Source: Bacteroidota bacterium (GTDB lineage Bacteria > Bacteroidota > Bacteroidia > Flavobacteriales > Weeksellaceae). Taken from it: a DNA stretch of 50,295 nucleotides. The position numbers and the translations under genes are program-made. Below the pieces are notes generated by a model. It was given only the letters and a program-made list of their open reading frames with translations, ran no database searches and was not told the origin of the DNA. The stretch lies in contig JAEXAR010000038.1 of NCBI GenBank assembly GCA_023394415.1, positions 1-50,295 of the forward strand. The letters are read 5' to 3'. Positions 7,649 to 15,746 of this stretch are shown one piece after another (the stretch's first letter is position 1; each line of letters begins with the position of its first letter).

Positions 7649-7656
7649 TAAATTTG
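7649..7656 (+). promoter_or_regulatory. Candidate -7 box (TAAATTTG) for alaS
   Basis: Exact match to TAnnTTTG, 47 bp before the alaS ATG and 23 bp after the preceding terminator. No clear -33 TTG is seen at the usual spacing. Confidence 0.5.
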
Positions 7657-7703
7657 CAATCTTACAAAATCCGATAACGATTAACTGACAACCAACAACC
7701 AAA

Positions 7704-10361
7704 ATGACTTCACAACAAATACGCCAACAGTTTTTAGATTTTTTCAAAAGCAAAGAACACCTTATCGTTCCTTCTGCGCCAATAGTGCTGAAAGATGATC
7801 CAACTTTGATGTTTTCCAACTCGGGAATGACGCAGTTTAAGGATTTTTTTCTTGGATACAAAACACCAACTGCGCCGAGAATTGCCGACACGCAAAAATG
7901 TTTGAGAGTTTCCGGAAAGCATAACGATTTGGATGATGTTGGTCGCGATACCTATCATCACACGATGTTTGAAATGCTCGGAAATTGGAGTTTTGGCGAT
8001 TATTTTAAAAAAGAAGCCATTGCTTGGGCTTGGGAATTGTTGACGGAAGTTTACGGAATTCCAAAAGAAAACATTTACGTAACCATTTTCGAAGGCGATG
8101 CTACCGAAAATTTGGAGCGCGACCAAGACGCTTACGATTTTTGGAAAGAACACATTTCCGAAAACCGAATTATCAACGGAAACAAGAAAGATAATTTTTG
8201 GGAAATGGGCGATTCCGGACCTTGCGGACCTTGTTCTGAAATTCACGTTGATTTGCGTTCTGATGAAGAAAAAGCAAAAGTTTCCGGATTGGATTTGGTG
8301 AACAATGACCATCCACAAGTGGTGGAAATTTGGAATCTGGTTTTTATGGAGTTTAACCGAAAAGCCGATGGAACTTTGGAAAAATTACCCGCGCAACACG
8401 TAGATACAGGAATGGGATTTGAGCGTCTTTGTATGGCGTTGCAAGGTAAAAAATCCAATTACGACACCGATGTTTTCACTCCTTTGATTGCGAAAGTAGA
8501 AGAACTTTCCGGCAAAAAATACGAAGGAATTTTAGAAAACGAAAAAGATATTGCGATAAGAGTGGTTGTTGACCATATTCGTGCGGTTGCTTTTGCGATT
8601 GCAGACGGACAATTGCCTTCCAATGGAGGCGCAGGTTACGTGATTCGCAGAATTTTGAGACGTGCAATTTCGTATTCTTACCGATTTTTAAATATGAAAG
8701 AACCTTTCCTTTTTGAATTGGTAGCGGTTCTAAAAAATCAAATGGGCGAATTTTTCCCGGAAATTGTAAAGCAAGAAAAACTCGTTACGGAAGTCATCAA
8801 AGAAGAAGAACATTCTTTCTTGAGAACCATTGAACACGGTTTGGTTCGTCTTGACAATATTATCAACGAAACAATTTCTAAAAACGAAAAAACGTTGCCT
8901 GGAACTGAGGTTTTTGAATTATACGACACTTACGGTTTCCCTGCAGATTTGTCAAGAATTATCGCGGAAGAAAAGCAATTGACTGTTGATGAAAGAGGTT
9001 TTGAGGAAGAAATGCAGAAGCAAAAAGAACGTTCTAAAAAATCTTCCGCTCAAAAAGTTTATGACTGGGTTATTTTAGAAGAAAAGCCAGAAACTTTCGT
9101 AGGTTATGACCAGACTTCTTCTGAAACTTACATTACAAGATATAGAAAAGTAGAAAATAAAGACGGAGAATTTTATCAAATCGTTTTGAATAAAACGCCT
9201 TTCTATCCTGAAGGCGGTGGACAAATCGGTGACAAAGGAATTTTAATTCCGAGTTATGCGCAGCATTTTGATATTTCACAACCCGATTTATACAATGTGA
9301 AAGACAATCCGGAAGTGATGGAGGTTTTGGACACCAAAAAAGAAAATAATTTGATTATTTCTTTAATTAAGGAACTTCCGAAAGATGCAGGTGCTGTTTT
9401 TTACGCCAAAGTGAATTTCGAAGACCGCAGAAATACACAAGCCAATCACTCCGTAACACACTTACTTCACGAAGCATTGCGCGATGTTTTGGGAACACAC
9501 GTAGAACAGAAAGGTTCTTTCGTTGGTCCGGATTATTTACGTTTTGACTTCTCTCATTTTTCAAAAATGACGGATGAAGAGTTGGCGTTGGTTGAGGAAA
9601 AAGTGAATTCAAAAATCAAAGAAAATTTGGCGTTACAGGAATTCCGCGACCTTCCGATTGCTGAAGCCACTGAAAAAGGCGCGATGATGCTTTTCGGTGA
9701 AAAATATGGCGACAAAGTTCGTATGATTCAGTTTGGAAGTTCCAAAGAATTGTGTGGAGGAACGCACGTAAAATCTACGGGCGAAATTGGTCATTTTAAA
9801 ATCAGTTCCGAAAGTTCAACTGCAGCCGGAATTCGTAGAATAGAAGCGATTTCGGGAGATAAATCCGCAGAATATTTCAAAAAATTAGAAAAACAAATTT
9901 CCGAACTTTCACAGTTGCTAAAATCCAAAGATTTAAGCAAATCAGTTGAAAAATTATTGGAAGAAAATACAGCTTTAAAATCCGAAATAGAATCTCTGAA
10001 AAAAGAAAAAGCAAAAGGCGAAATCAACGATTGGAAAAACGCTTTTGTTCAGAAAGGTGACAAGCAACTTCTGGTAAAGAAAACGTCTTTGGACGCAGGT
10101 TCTGTAAAAGATTTGGTGTTCCAACTGAAAAAAGAAATTCCAAATTCTGTAACCATCATTATTTCTGATGCCGGAGAAAAACCAATGATTACGGTAGGAG
10201 TTTCTGCAGACTTGGAAGCGAAATATCACGCCGGAAATATCGTGAAAGAACTTGCCAAAGAAATTCAAGGCGGCGGCGGTGGAAATCCAGGTTTTGCAAC
10301 AGCAGGTGGAAAAAATTTGGCGGGAATTGATGCGGCGGTTGCGAAAGCGATGGAGATTTAG
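7704..10361 (+). CDS. alaS: Alanyl-tRNA synthetase
   Basis: Charges tRNA(Ala) with alanine in the cytoplasm. The 885 residues are close to the usual bacterial length of about 875. The class II catalytic core is at the N-terminus, including FSNSGMTQFKDFFLG and FEMLGNWSFGDYF. The editing domain carries the zinc-ligand set HSVTHLLHEAL near 579-590 and CGGTH near 683, which removes mischarged Ser and Gly. A coiled-coil linker (about 720-770) leads to the C-Ala domain with GGGGGNPGFATAGG. The gene is complete and is followed directly by a 9-bp satellite array. Confidence 0.98.
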   Translation: MTSQQIRQQFLDFFKSKEHLIVPSAPIVLKDDPTLMFSNSGMTQFKDFFLGYKTPTAPRIADTQKCLRVSGKHNDLDDVGRDTYHHTMFEMLGNWSFGDYFKKEAIAWAWELLTEVYGIPKENIYVTIFEGDATENLERDQDAYDFWKEHISENRIINGNKKDNFWEMGDSGPCGPCSEIHVDLRSDEEKAKVSGLDLVNNDHPQVVEIWNLVFMEFNRKADGTLEKLPAQHVDTGMGFERLCMALQGKKSNYDTDVFTPLIAKVEELSGKKYEGILENEKDIAIRVVVDHIRAVAFAIADGQLPSNGGAGYVIRRILRRAISYSYRFLNMKEPFLFELVAVLKNQMGEFFPEIVKQEKLVTEVIKEEEHSFLRTIEHGLVRLDNIINETISKNEKTLPGTEVFELYDTYGFPADLSRIIAEEKQLTVDERGFEEEMQKQKERSKKSSAQKVYDWVILEEKPETFVGYDQTSSETYITRYRKVENKDGEFYQIVLNKTPFYPEGGGQIGDKGILIPSYAQHFDISQPDLYNVKDNPEVMEVLDTKKENNLIISLIKELPKDAGAVFYAKVNFEDRRNTQANHSVTHLLHEALRDVLGTHVEQKGSFVGPDYLRFDFSHFSKMTDEELALVEEKVNSKIKENLALQEFRDLPIAEATEKGAMMLFGEKYGDKVRMIQFGSSKELCGGTHVKSTGEIGHFKISSESSTAAGIRRIEAISGDKSAEYFKKLEKQISELSQLLKSKDLSKSVEKLLEENTALKSEIESLKKEKAKGEINDWKNAFVQKGDKQLLVKKTSLDAGSVKDLVFQLKKEIPNSVTIIISDAGEKPMITVGVSADLEAKYHAGNIVKELAKEIQGGGGGNPGFATAGGKNLAGIDAAVAKAMEI

Positions 10362-10362
10362 T

Positions 10363-10395
10363 TTCTCACAGATTGCACGGATTTACACAGATATT
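10363..10395 (-). repeat. 9-bp satellite array after alaS
   Basis: Read on the minus strand this gives atctgtgta, aatccgtgc and aatctgtgag, the same 9-bp family as at 125-151 and 3001-3081. It begins one base after the alaS stop codon and ends just before the next start codon. It therefore sits in the transcribed alaS 3' region. Confidence 0.6.
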
Positions 10396-10401
10396 CAAAC
10401 T

Positions 10402-10656
10402 ATGAGCGATGAAAATAAATTTTCTGAATTGTCCAACGAAGAATTGCGGAGCGACTTTGCAACAAGTAAAAAACTGTTTTATCCTGCAGTGATCATTTTG
10501 CTGTTTATTTTTGCTTTGGGAATTTACGCAGCAACATACGGAGGAATGGGATTTTTTAAACTTGTACTTTTTATGGGTTCTTGTATGATATGTTTTAAAT
10601 ATATCGTAAAATACAGTAATTTGAAAATGGAAATGAAAAGCAGAAATCTAAAATAA
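10402..10656 (+). CDS. Small two-helix membrane protein of unknown function
   Basis: The 84-residue protein starts at ATG 10402. A longer frame beginning inside alaS exists, but its first 50 codons overlap alaS and the satellite array and look non-coding. Polar residues 1-23 are followed by hydrophobic helix 1 (about 25-47, YPAVIILLFIFALGIYA) and helix 2 (about 51-68, FFKLVLFMGSCMICF), then a basic tail. It resembles short redox-insensitive inner-membrane proteins often predicted in this group. I do not recognise a family. It is terminated by a clear hairpin at 10686-10714. Confidence 0.7.
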   Translation: MSDENKFSELSNEELRSDFATSKKLFYPAVIILLFIFALGIYAATYGGMGFFKLVLFMGSCMICFKYIVKYSNLKMEMKSRNLK

Positions 10657-10685
10657 AATTCTTAGATTTTCAATGTAATTATATA

Positions 10686-10714
10686 AAACTCTCTTTTTTA
10701 AGAGAGTTTTTTTT
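10686..10714 (+). terminator. Rho-independent terminator after the small membrane protein
   Basis: An AAACTCTCTT/AAGAGAGTTT stem with a short T loop is followed by eight T residues, 30 bp after the stop codon. Confidence 0.88.
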
Positions 10715-10761
10715 AACAAAATATTACGTTTGTCTTATGTTTTTTTTAACATAGTTATAAA

Positions 10762-10769
10762 TAGTTTTG
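10762..10769 (+). promoter_or_regulatory. Candidate -7 box (TAGTTTTG) for the DUF5686 gene
   Basis: Matches TAnnTTTG and ends 18 bp before the ATG at 10788. A second match, TACGTTTG, lies at 10725-10732 just after the terminator, so two start sites are possible. Confidence 0.45.
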
Positions 10770-10787
10770 TTCCAGTAATCAAACTAT

Positions 10788-13241
10788 ATGAAACAATCTC
10801 TATCGGCTCTATTTTTATTCTTTTTCACTCTTTATTTTTCTCAAAATCAGCTTCAGGTTCTAAATTATAATAACCAAAAACCAGTTAGCAATGCTTCGGT
10901 GTTTTGCGATGATCAATTGATTGGTAAAACAGACCACAACGGGCATCTTTCCTTTAAAACTAAATGCAAAAAAGTAGAAGTTCTCGCTAATAATTTTGAA
11001 CATCAGGAAGCCGAAGTTCAGAAAGTTATGAAAATCTCTCTGCAACCTTCATCCGAAAAATCCTCAAATATTGACAGAATTACCATCACCGATAAAAGCG
11101 ATTCGAAAGCATTAAAAATCCTTGATGAACTCAACAAGAGGTACAAAGACAATGCGCCCAATTCTTTAGACGCCTATCAGTTTAAATCTTACAGCAAAAT
11201 TTCGTTGGATGTGGATAAAGATTCCATTGATGTTTATAAATCTTTTTTGGCAAAAAGAGAAGATTCTCTTGCTTCAGCGAACAAAAGGACCTTCAAACAA
11301 AAGGATAAGGAAAAGAAAGATTCACTTTTGGGTGAGGATTTTATTAAAGCAACTAAGGACAGCCAGTTTTTTATTTGGGAAAAAGCTTCGGAGCACTATT
11401 TTTCTAAAAAATTCGGTGACAAAACCAATATTATCGACAGCAGAATGTCAGGTTTTCCTAATCCGATTTACGAATTAATGGCGGTAAATGTTTCCTATCT
11501 CAACCGAATTCCGCGTCAGGTAAAACCTGAAAACCGAAAGTTGTTCAGGTATTATCTAAATGATACCATCAATATTGATGGTCGGAAAACCTACGTCATC
11601 AAGTTCAAAGAAGTTACCGACAAAACAAAGCAGAACCCTAGAAAATTTAACGGAAAAATTTATGTGGATGCCGATACTTATGCCTTGAAAAAGTTGGAAA
11701 CTACCTCTAAAAAGCAAAACGAAGGCAACGTAACTGTCATTTGGAAGCCTATTAACAACAAATGGTTTTTGGAGTCAGAAAATCTGAAAGCAAAAATGGG
11801 TTCCCAAAGTTTTGAAATTGCCAAAAAAGACAGCATTAAACCTGCCGAAAAACAAAAATTTAAAACCAAAAAATTCGGAAACTTTCTCTATGTAAAAAAT
11901 CAATATTTTGATTTTAAAATTAACGAACCTCAAAAATCTTCCGATTACAAAGGTTATTCGCTGGAAGTGAAAAATGCGGACGGAAGTTTGCTGTCACAAT
12001 ATCGAACCGATACACTTACGGCAAGAGAACTTGCGACTTACAACAAAATTGATACTTTGGTGAAGAAAGCCGATTTTGCCAAAAAAGTAAGTTTAATTAC
12101 CAATCTTCTTAAAGGAAATCTGCGTTATAAAATAATTAATTTTGATATCAATCGTCTGTACGATTACAACCGTTTCGAAGGCATCAGATTAGGCGTTGGA
12201 GTAAAACTTAACGAAAAATTTTCCAAAACATTTTCACCCGATTTTTATGTGGGTTACGGTTTCAAGGATCACACTTGGAAATACGGAATAGGTTTGGACA
12301 CCAAACTGTCGCAAAAAAGGACTTCTATTTTCAGGATTCATTATTTGGATGATGTTTTTGGTGCCGGAAATTTTTCCAAAACTTTTTGGGATACGCCAAT
12401 GAAAATTGGGGACATTGCTTTAGATAAATTCAATGGAAATTATTACAAAAATCAGCAATTTGGAGCATCTTATCAGTATGATATCAGCAACACTTTATCA
12501 GCGAAATTGTCTTTAAATAAAGAACATCAACAAGCGGGCTTCGATTATCAATACCAAAATTATCAGAATGATTTTAAAATTTTTAATACCGCATTCTCAT
12601 TGAAATATGCCCCAAAAGATAAAAATCTGATGACTCCTGCCGGAAAACTAACCTATGAAAGAGGATTTCCTGTATTTTTCTTAAATTTTGAAAAAGGAAT
12701 GGAATTTTTGGGAGGAGAATTCAATTATAATCGTTTGGATATCCTCGGAATTTATGAATTCAAAAACAAACTGGGAACCACCAATTTAAAACTATTCGGA
12801 GGGCTCTCATCTGGAAACGCTCCGATTTGGAAAAAATTTGGAATTTCGGGACAAACCGACGCTTTATCAGACCGTTTCATAGGAAAAATCAATTCTCCTT
12901 CACAATTGGGATTTGCAACAATGCCTTCGGGATGGTTTTATGCTGATCAGTTTGCAGGATTTCATATTATACAAACGTTGCCATTTAGATTTAAAACTTT
13001 CGGAAAACGCTTCTCGGATATACAATTAAAATATAAATCCGCCATCGGTGATTTTAAAAATCCTGAGAATCACCACTTCAATTTTATGGTTTTAGACCAT
13101 TATTACCAGGAAACCGGACTAATGTGGAATCGTTTTCTGGGGACTGGTTTTGGTTTGGGATTTTATTATCGTTTAGGACATTATCAAACGCCTAATTTTA
13201 AGGACAATCTTGGGATTGAAGTGTCTATGTTAAATTTTTAA
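10788..13241 (+). CDS. DUF5686 family outer-membrane protein with carboxypeptidase-regulatory-like domain
   Basis: The protein has 817 residues. A signal peptide (1-19) is followed by a carboxypeptidase-regulatory-like beta-sandwich (about 20-90, QLQVLNYNNQKPVSNASVF). A long periplasmic DUF5686 region includes a stretch rich in Lys, Asp and Ser at 150-190. The C-terminal half has beta-barrel character and ends in EVSMLNF; a terminal Phe is typical of BAM-inserted barrels. Family members are abundant in Bacteroidota but have no assigned biochemical function. It is monocistronic: it has its own promoter candidates upstream and a shared bidirectional terminator downstream. Confidence 0.88.
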   Translation: MKQSLSALFLFFFTLYFSQNQLQVLNYNNQKPVSNASVFCDDQLIGKTDHNGHLSFKTKCKKVEVLANNFEHQEAEVQKVMKISLQPSSEKSSNIDRITITDKSDSKALKILDELNKRYKDNAPNSLDAYQFKSYSKISLDVDKDSIDVYKSFLAKREDSLASANKRTFKQKDKEKKDSLLGEDFIKATKDSQFFIWEKASEHYFSKKFGDKTNIIDSRMSGFPNPIYELMAVNVSYLNRIPRQVKPENRKLFRYYLNDTINIDGRKTYVIKFKEVTDKTKQNPRKFNGKIYVDADTYALKKLETTSKKQNEGNVTVIWKPINNKWFLESENLKAKMGSQSFEIAKKDSIKPAEKQKFKTKKFGNFLYVKNQYFDFKINEPQKSSDYKGYSLEVKNADGSLLSQYRTDTLTARELATYNKIDTLVKKADFAKKVSLITNLLKGNLRYKIINFDINRLYDYNRFEGIRLGVGVKLNEKFSKTFSPDFYVGYGFKDHTWKYGIGLDTKLSQKRTSIFRIHYLDDVFGAGNFSKTFWDTPMKIGDIALDKFNGNYYKNQQFGASYQYDISNTLSAKLSLNKEHQQAGFDYQYQNYQNDFKIFNTAFSLKYAPKDKNLMTPAGKLTYERGFPVFFLNFEKGMEFLGGEFNYNRLDILGIYEFKNKLGTTNLKLFGGLSSGNAPIWKKFGISGQTDALSDRFIGKINSPSQLGFATMPSGWFYADQFAGFHIIQTLPFRFKTFGKRFSDIQLKYKSAIGDFKNPENHHFNFMVLDHYYQETGLMWNRFLGTGFGLGFYYRLGHYQTPNFKDNLGIEVSMLNF

Positions 13242-13331
13242 ATGATGTCACTGTTACCATAAAGCTTTTAGAAAATTTAGGATTACTAAACATTTTCTGA
13301 TACGGAAATAAAACAACAATTTTACTAACCA

Positions 13332-13359
13332 AAAATCCGATTCGTAAAAATCGGATTTT
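13332..13359. terminator. Bidirectional rho-independent terminator
   Basis: Stem AAAATCCGA/TCGGATTTT lies between the DUF5686 gene (plus) and the coiled-coil gene (minus), which converge here. A-rich and T-rich flanks allow termination in both directions. Confidence 0.8.
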
Positions 13360-13362
13360 CAT

Positions 13363-13770
13363 TTAATTTTTACCGTGAATTTCGACAATGTATTTAGCGC
13401 TGTCTATCTTCTCTTCTAGAGCTTTTATTTCGGCTTCCATTTTGGTGATGGCGTTGTTACCACGTTCTAGACTTTTGGTGGCACTTTCGGCTTGTTTTAC
13501 TATTCTGGCAGCTTTTTTTGCTTCTTTTGGGTCGCTGCTTGCAGTGGCATCCGTATTGGCTACGCTTTCAGCTTTGCTATTGGCTTCTGCGGCTTTAGCT
13601 TCACGTTTGTCGCGTTCTGCGATGGCCTTTTCCAAGTCTATTTTTTTGTCAATTAAGTCCAAATTTAGTTTTACGGCTTGGCGCTGTTCCTTCAGCACTT
13701 CAAGATTTTGTGCCTGTAGAAATGTTAAAGAGGACGCCATCAATAACACTGCAAAACATATCTTTTTCAT
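13363..13770 (-). CDS. Secreted coiled-coil protein, paralogue of the upstream gene
   Basis: The protein has 135 residues. A signal peptide (1-20, ending LQAQ) is followed by an almost wholly helical mature part of Glu, Lys and Ala heptads: LEVLKEQRQAVKLNLDLIDK, then an alanine-rich middle with SSDPKEAKKAA, then AEIKALEEKIDSAKY. It aligns along its length with the 150-residue protein encoded 51 bp upstream: both have LK-x(4)-LKLN, an EAK-A-A centre and an EI-x(2)-LEEKI-type end. They are tandem duplicates, probably cotranscribed. No enzymatic motif is present. A structural or envelope-associated role is inference. Confidence 0.8.
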   Translation of the reverse strand: MKKICFAVLLMASSLTFLQAQNLEVLKEQRQAVKLNLDLIDKKIDLEKAIAERDKREAKAAEANSKAESVANTDATASSDPKEAKKAARIVKQAESATKSLERGNNAITKMEAEIKALEEKIDSAKYIVEIHGKN

Positions 13771-13821
13771 ATTGTCAATTTTTTAAAAAATTAAAATATG
13801 GAAGTGGAATTTCCTGTGTAT

Positions 13822-14274
13822 TTAATCTTCTTTTTCTTTTTTGCCATTCTTATCTGTAAACTCGATTTGTTGGTTAAGTTTAGCAATTTTTTCTTCTGCT
13901 TTTCTGATGTCTTTTTCCAAACCTTCGATTTTCTTTTTGCTTGAAGCTACATTTTTGTTAGCATTTTCTGCTTTTTTCATTTTTTTCGCAGCAGCTTTAG
14001 CTTCCTTCACATTTTTATCGGCATCGTGATTGCCAGAGAATTTTGAACCTGATTTATCAGCATCACTATTAGCATCGTCTGCTTCTTTTTGATATTTTTC
14101 AAGAGCTTTTTTCTCTTTCTCGAGCTTTATTTTGTCGTTGTTGAGCTTGGTGTTGAGTTTTAGAACTTCTTTTTTGGCTTTTAAATCGCCCAAATTTTCT
14201 GTGCTTTGTGCATTTGCAGTTCCAAACGCTGCAATTCCTACAAAAAGAATTGCTGAGAATATAAATTTCTTCAT
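13822..14274 (-). CDS. Secreted coiled-coil protein, first gene of the paralogous pair
   Basis: The protein has 150 residues. A signal peptide (1-22, ending ANAQ) is followed by a lysine- and glutamate-rich helix with a polar break (SDADKSGSKFSGNHDADKN, about 70-88) between two coiled-coil arms. This helix-turn-helix hairpin layout is shared with its downstream partner. The tail is highly charged (KNGKKEKED). A good promoter lies upstream (TTG at 14325-14323, 17 bp, then TAAATTTG at 14305-14298). No family is recognised with confidence. Confidence 0.8.
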   Translation of the reverse strand: MKKFIFSAILFVGIAAFGTANAQSTENLGDLKAKKEVLKLNTKLNNDKIKLEKEKKALEKYQKEADDANSDADKSGSKFSGNHDADKNVKEAKAAAKKMKKAENANKNVASSKKKIEGLEKDIRKAEEKIAKLNQQIEFTDKNGKKEKED

Positions 14275-14297
14275 ACTTGTTGTCTTAAAATGTAAAG

Positions 14298-14325
14298 CAA
14301 ATTTAGATTAATTTTTGTGAAACAA
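14298..14325 (-). promoter_or_regulatory. Promoter of the coiled-coil pair (TTG-N17-TAAATTTG)
   Basis: Both Bacteroidota elements are present on the minus strand: TTTG/TTG at 14326-14323 and TAAATTTG at 14305-14298, with a 17-bp spacer. The start codon lies about 23 bp downstream of the -7 box. A second TATATTTG lies at 14330-14323. Confidence 0.6.
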
Positions 14326-14455
14326 ATATATTCCTTAAAAATTTCTGTGTACTTAATATAGCATGAGTTTGGTATAAGATATTTAATCGCAACGACAAAC
14401 AAAGATATTTATTGTGTTGATTTTCAAATATTTAGTATAAACAAAGACGTAAAAC

Positions 14456-14493
14456 TTATTGAAGTAAAACAAACTTTTGTATTACTTCAATAA
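14456..14493. repeat. Perfect 12-bp inverted repeat in a gene-free gap
   Basis: TTATTGAAGTAA at 14456-14467 pairs with TTACTTCAATAA at 14482-14493 across a 14-bp loop. It lies in the 455-bp gap 14275-14729, which has no convincing gene. The rest of the gap is AT-rich without recognised sites, apart from the promoter at 14298 and the terminator at 14650. It could be an operator or a factor-dependent structure. Confidence 0.5.
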
Positions 14494-14649
14494 ACGAAGT
14501 GGCTTGGTTAATCTTAAAAAAAGCTAAAAATGATTGATTGTTTGTTTAAGCTTTTCGATGAAAAAAAAGCGTTTACTTTCAATTGTTTATAAGTTTATTT
14601 ATCTAGAAATCAGGTTAATATAGAGTTTTTTTAAAAAAGAGGACATTAT

Positions 14650-14683
14650 AAAACCGCAAATTTCAAAGCGAATTTGCGGTTTT
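14650..14683 (-). terminator. Rho-independent terminator of the HxlR regulator gene
   Basis: 13-bp perfect arms AAAACCGCAAATT and AATTTGCGGTTTT enclose an 8-nt loop, 46 bp downstream of the regulator's stop on the minus strand. Confidence 0.8.
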
Positions 14684-14729
14684 ATTAAAGAATTGAATAT
14701 TCTTGGTTTCTAATGAATATTTAAATTTT

Positions 14730-15116
14730 TTAATTTTCTGAAAATTTTGGAGTATCATTTACCAGATTCAAAAGTTCAGCAACCTGCACTTTTTCTTCTT
14801 CGTTATAAAGATATTTTTCTGACCACTGAATTACGGCTTTAATTATTGGGATAAGATCTAGACCTTTTTCTGTAATGTTGTAATGGAATACCAGTTTATT
14901 TCTTTTGCTTCGGGTTTTGGTTAGCATTTCTTCAGCAGTTAGTTTTTCAAGCCTGTCTGCTAAGGTATTGGTTGCTATTCCTTCCTGCATCTGTGCAAGT
15001 TCTTTAAAAGTAGTTTTACCAAACATGCTTACATCACGCAGGATAAGAAGTGTCCATTTGTCACCGAAAGTATCAAGACTTCTTGACAGTGGACACATCG
15101 AACGGTAGTTTTTCAT
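14730..15116 (-). CDS. HxlR-family winged-helix transcriptional regulator
   Basis: The 128-residue DNA-binding protein starts at MKNYRSMCPLSRSLD (ATG at 15114-15116). An in-frame extension of 31 codons upstream reads through the promoter and is rejected. Family hallmarks are Cys8, the GDKWTLLILRD core, FKELAQMQEGIATNTLADRL as recognition helix, and the wing (LVFHYNITEKG). HxlR proteins often sense electrophiles or redox state through the N-terminal cysteine and act as dimers on short palindromes. It is divergent from the CsaA-like gene across 188 bp, so that gene may be a target. This is inference. Confidence 0.92.
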   Translation of the reverse strand: MKNYRSMCPLSRSLDTFGDKWTLLILRDVSMFGKTTFKELAQMQEGIATNTLADRLEKLTAEEMLTKTRSKRNKLVFHYNITEKGLDLIPIIKAVIQWSEKYLYNEEEKVQVAELLNLVNDTPKFSEN

Positions 15117-15152
15117 TGTTATTAAGTTTTTTAAATGTGTATTTAATATTAA

Positions 15153-15181
15153 CAAATTTAAAATTATTTGTGAACCGGCAA
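15153..15181 (-). promoter_or_regulatory. Promoter of the HxlR regulator (TTG-N18-TAAATTTG)
   Basis: On the minus strand TTG (15181-15179) is followed after 18 bp by TAAATTTG (15160-15153). This leaves about a 36-bp leader before the start codon and supports the shorter reading frame. Confidence 0.6.
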
Positions 15182-15274
15182 AGAGATTTCTAAGGAATAA
15201 TTTAAACATATATTTAATAGGAAATCAGCAAAGAATAAATAATAAAAATACACGTTAAGCAAAAAAAAATAGTT

Positions 15275-15282
15275 TATTTTTG
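15275..15282 (+). promoter_or_regulatory. Candidate -7 box (TATTTTTG) for the CsaA-like gene
   Basis: Matches TAnnTTTG and ends 22 bp before the ATG at 15305. The expected -33 TTG is replaced by TTA at about 18 bp spacing. Confidence 0.4.
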
Positions 15283-15304
15283 AAATTCAAAAATTGATAA
15301 TATA

Positions 15305-15634
15305 ATGATTACTTGGGAAGATTTCACCAAAATAGATATTCAAATTGGGACAATAGTAACTGCCGAAGAATTTTTAGGATTAAAAAATCCTGCCCTAAAA
15401 CTCGAAATCGACTTTGGAATATTGGGAATTAAAAAATCATCCGCACAAATTACAAAACTCTATTCTCCCGATGATTTAATAGGAAAGCAAGTCGTCGCAG
15501 TAATGAATTTTCCACCAAAACAGATTAAAAATTTCTTCAGCGAATGTCTTGTCTTAGGTGCTTACGGAAAGGATGGAGAAGTCACACTTCTTACAATAGA
15601 TCAACCCGTAGAAAATGGTTCTAAAATAGGATAG
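15305..15634 (+). CDS. CsaA-like tRNA-binding domain protein
   Basis: The 109-residue protein is a single OB-fold of the Trbp111/CsaA type, with TKIDIQIGTIVTAEEFLG, then SSAQITKLYSPDDLIGKQVVAVMNFPPKQI, and ending in a short beta segment. Family proteins bind the outer corner of tRNA as dimers; CsaA also has reported chaperone activity in Bacillus. The length is normal for a stand-alone member. It is divergent from the HxlR regulator and followed by a weak hairpin at 15646-15671. Confidence 0.9.
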   Translation: MITWEDFTKIDIQIGTIVTAEEFLGLKNPALKLEIDFGILGIKKSSAQITKLYSPDDLIGKQVVAVMNFPPKQIKNFFSECLVLGAYGKDGEVTLLTIDQPVENGSKIG

Positions 15635-15645
15635 TGAGAAAATAA

Positions 15646-15671
15646 AAATGCCAAAGATTACTTTAGCATTT
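15646..15671 (+). terminator. Weak terminator-like hairpin after the CsaA-like gene
   Basis: AAATGCCAAAG pairs with CTTTAGCATTT with one mismatch around a 4-nt loop. The T-tract after it is interrupted. Confidence 0.45.
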
Positions 15672-15703
15672 AAATTTTAATTATTTCTTTCACGCAAATA
15701 TTT

Positions 15704-15745
15704 TCCAACACCCAATATCCAACATCCAACATCTAAAATCTAACC
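15704..15745. repeat. 7-bp degenerate satellite (ccaacat units)
   Basis: Successive heptamers ccaacac, ccaatat, ccaacat, ccaacat, ctaaaat and ctaacct fill the space just before the thiolase stop codon. This 7-bp periodicity recurs at other gene ends in the window with different unit sequences. Confidence 0.6.
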
Positions 15746-15746
15746 T

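Noticed and set aside
10252..10401. Longer start for the small membrane protein, beginning inside alaS
   Set aside because: The extra 50 residues are an out-of-frame shadow of the alaS C-terminus plus the 9-bp satellite. ATG 10402 gives a normal two-helix protein.
14530..14592. 20-codon open frame in the 455-bp gap
   Set aside because: Too short, with no promoter or conserved feature visible.
15117..15209. 31-codon N-terminal extension of the HxlR regulator
   Set aside because: It would translate through a good TTG-N18-TAAATTTG promoter, and HxlR proteins begin near the conserved Cys-Pro segment.
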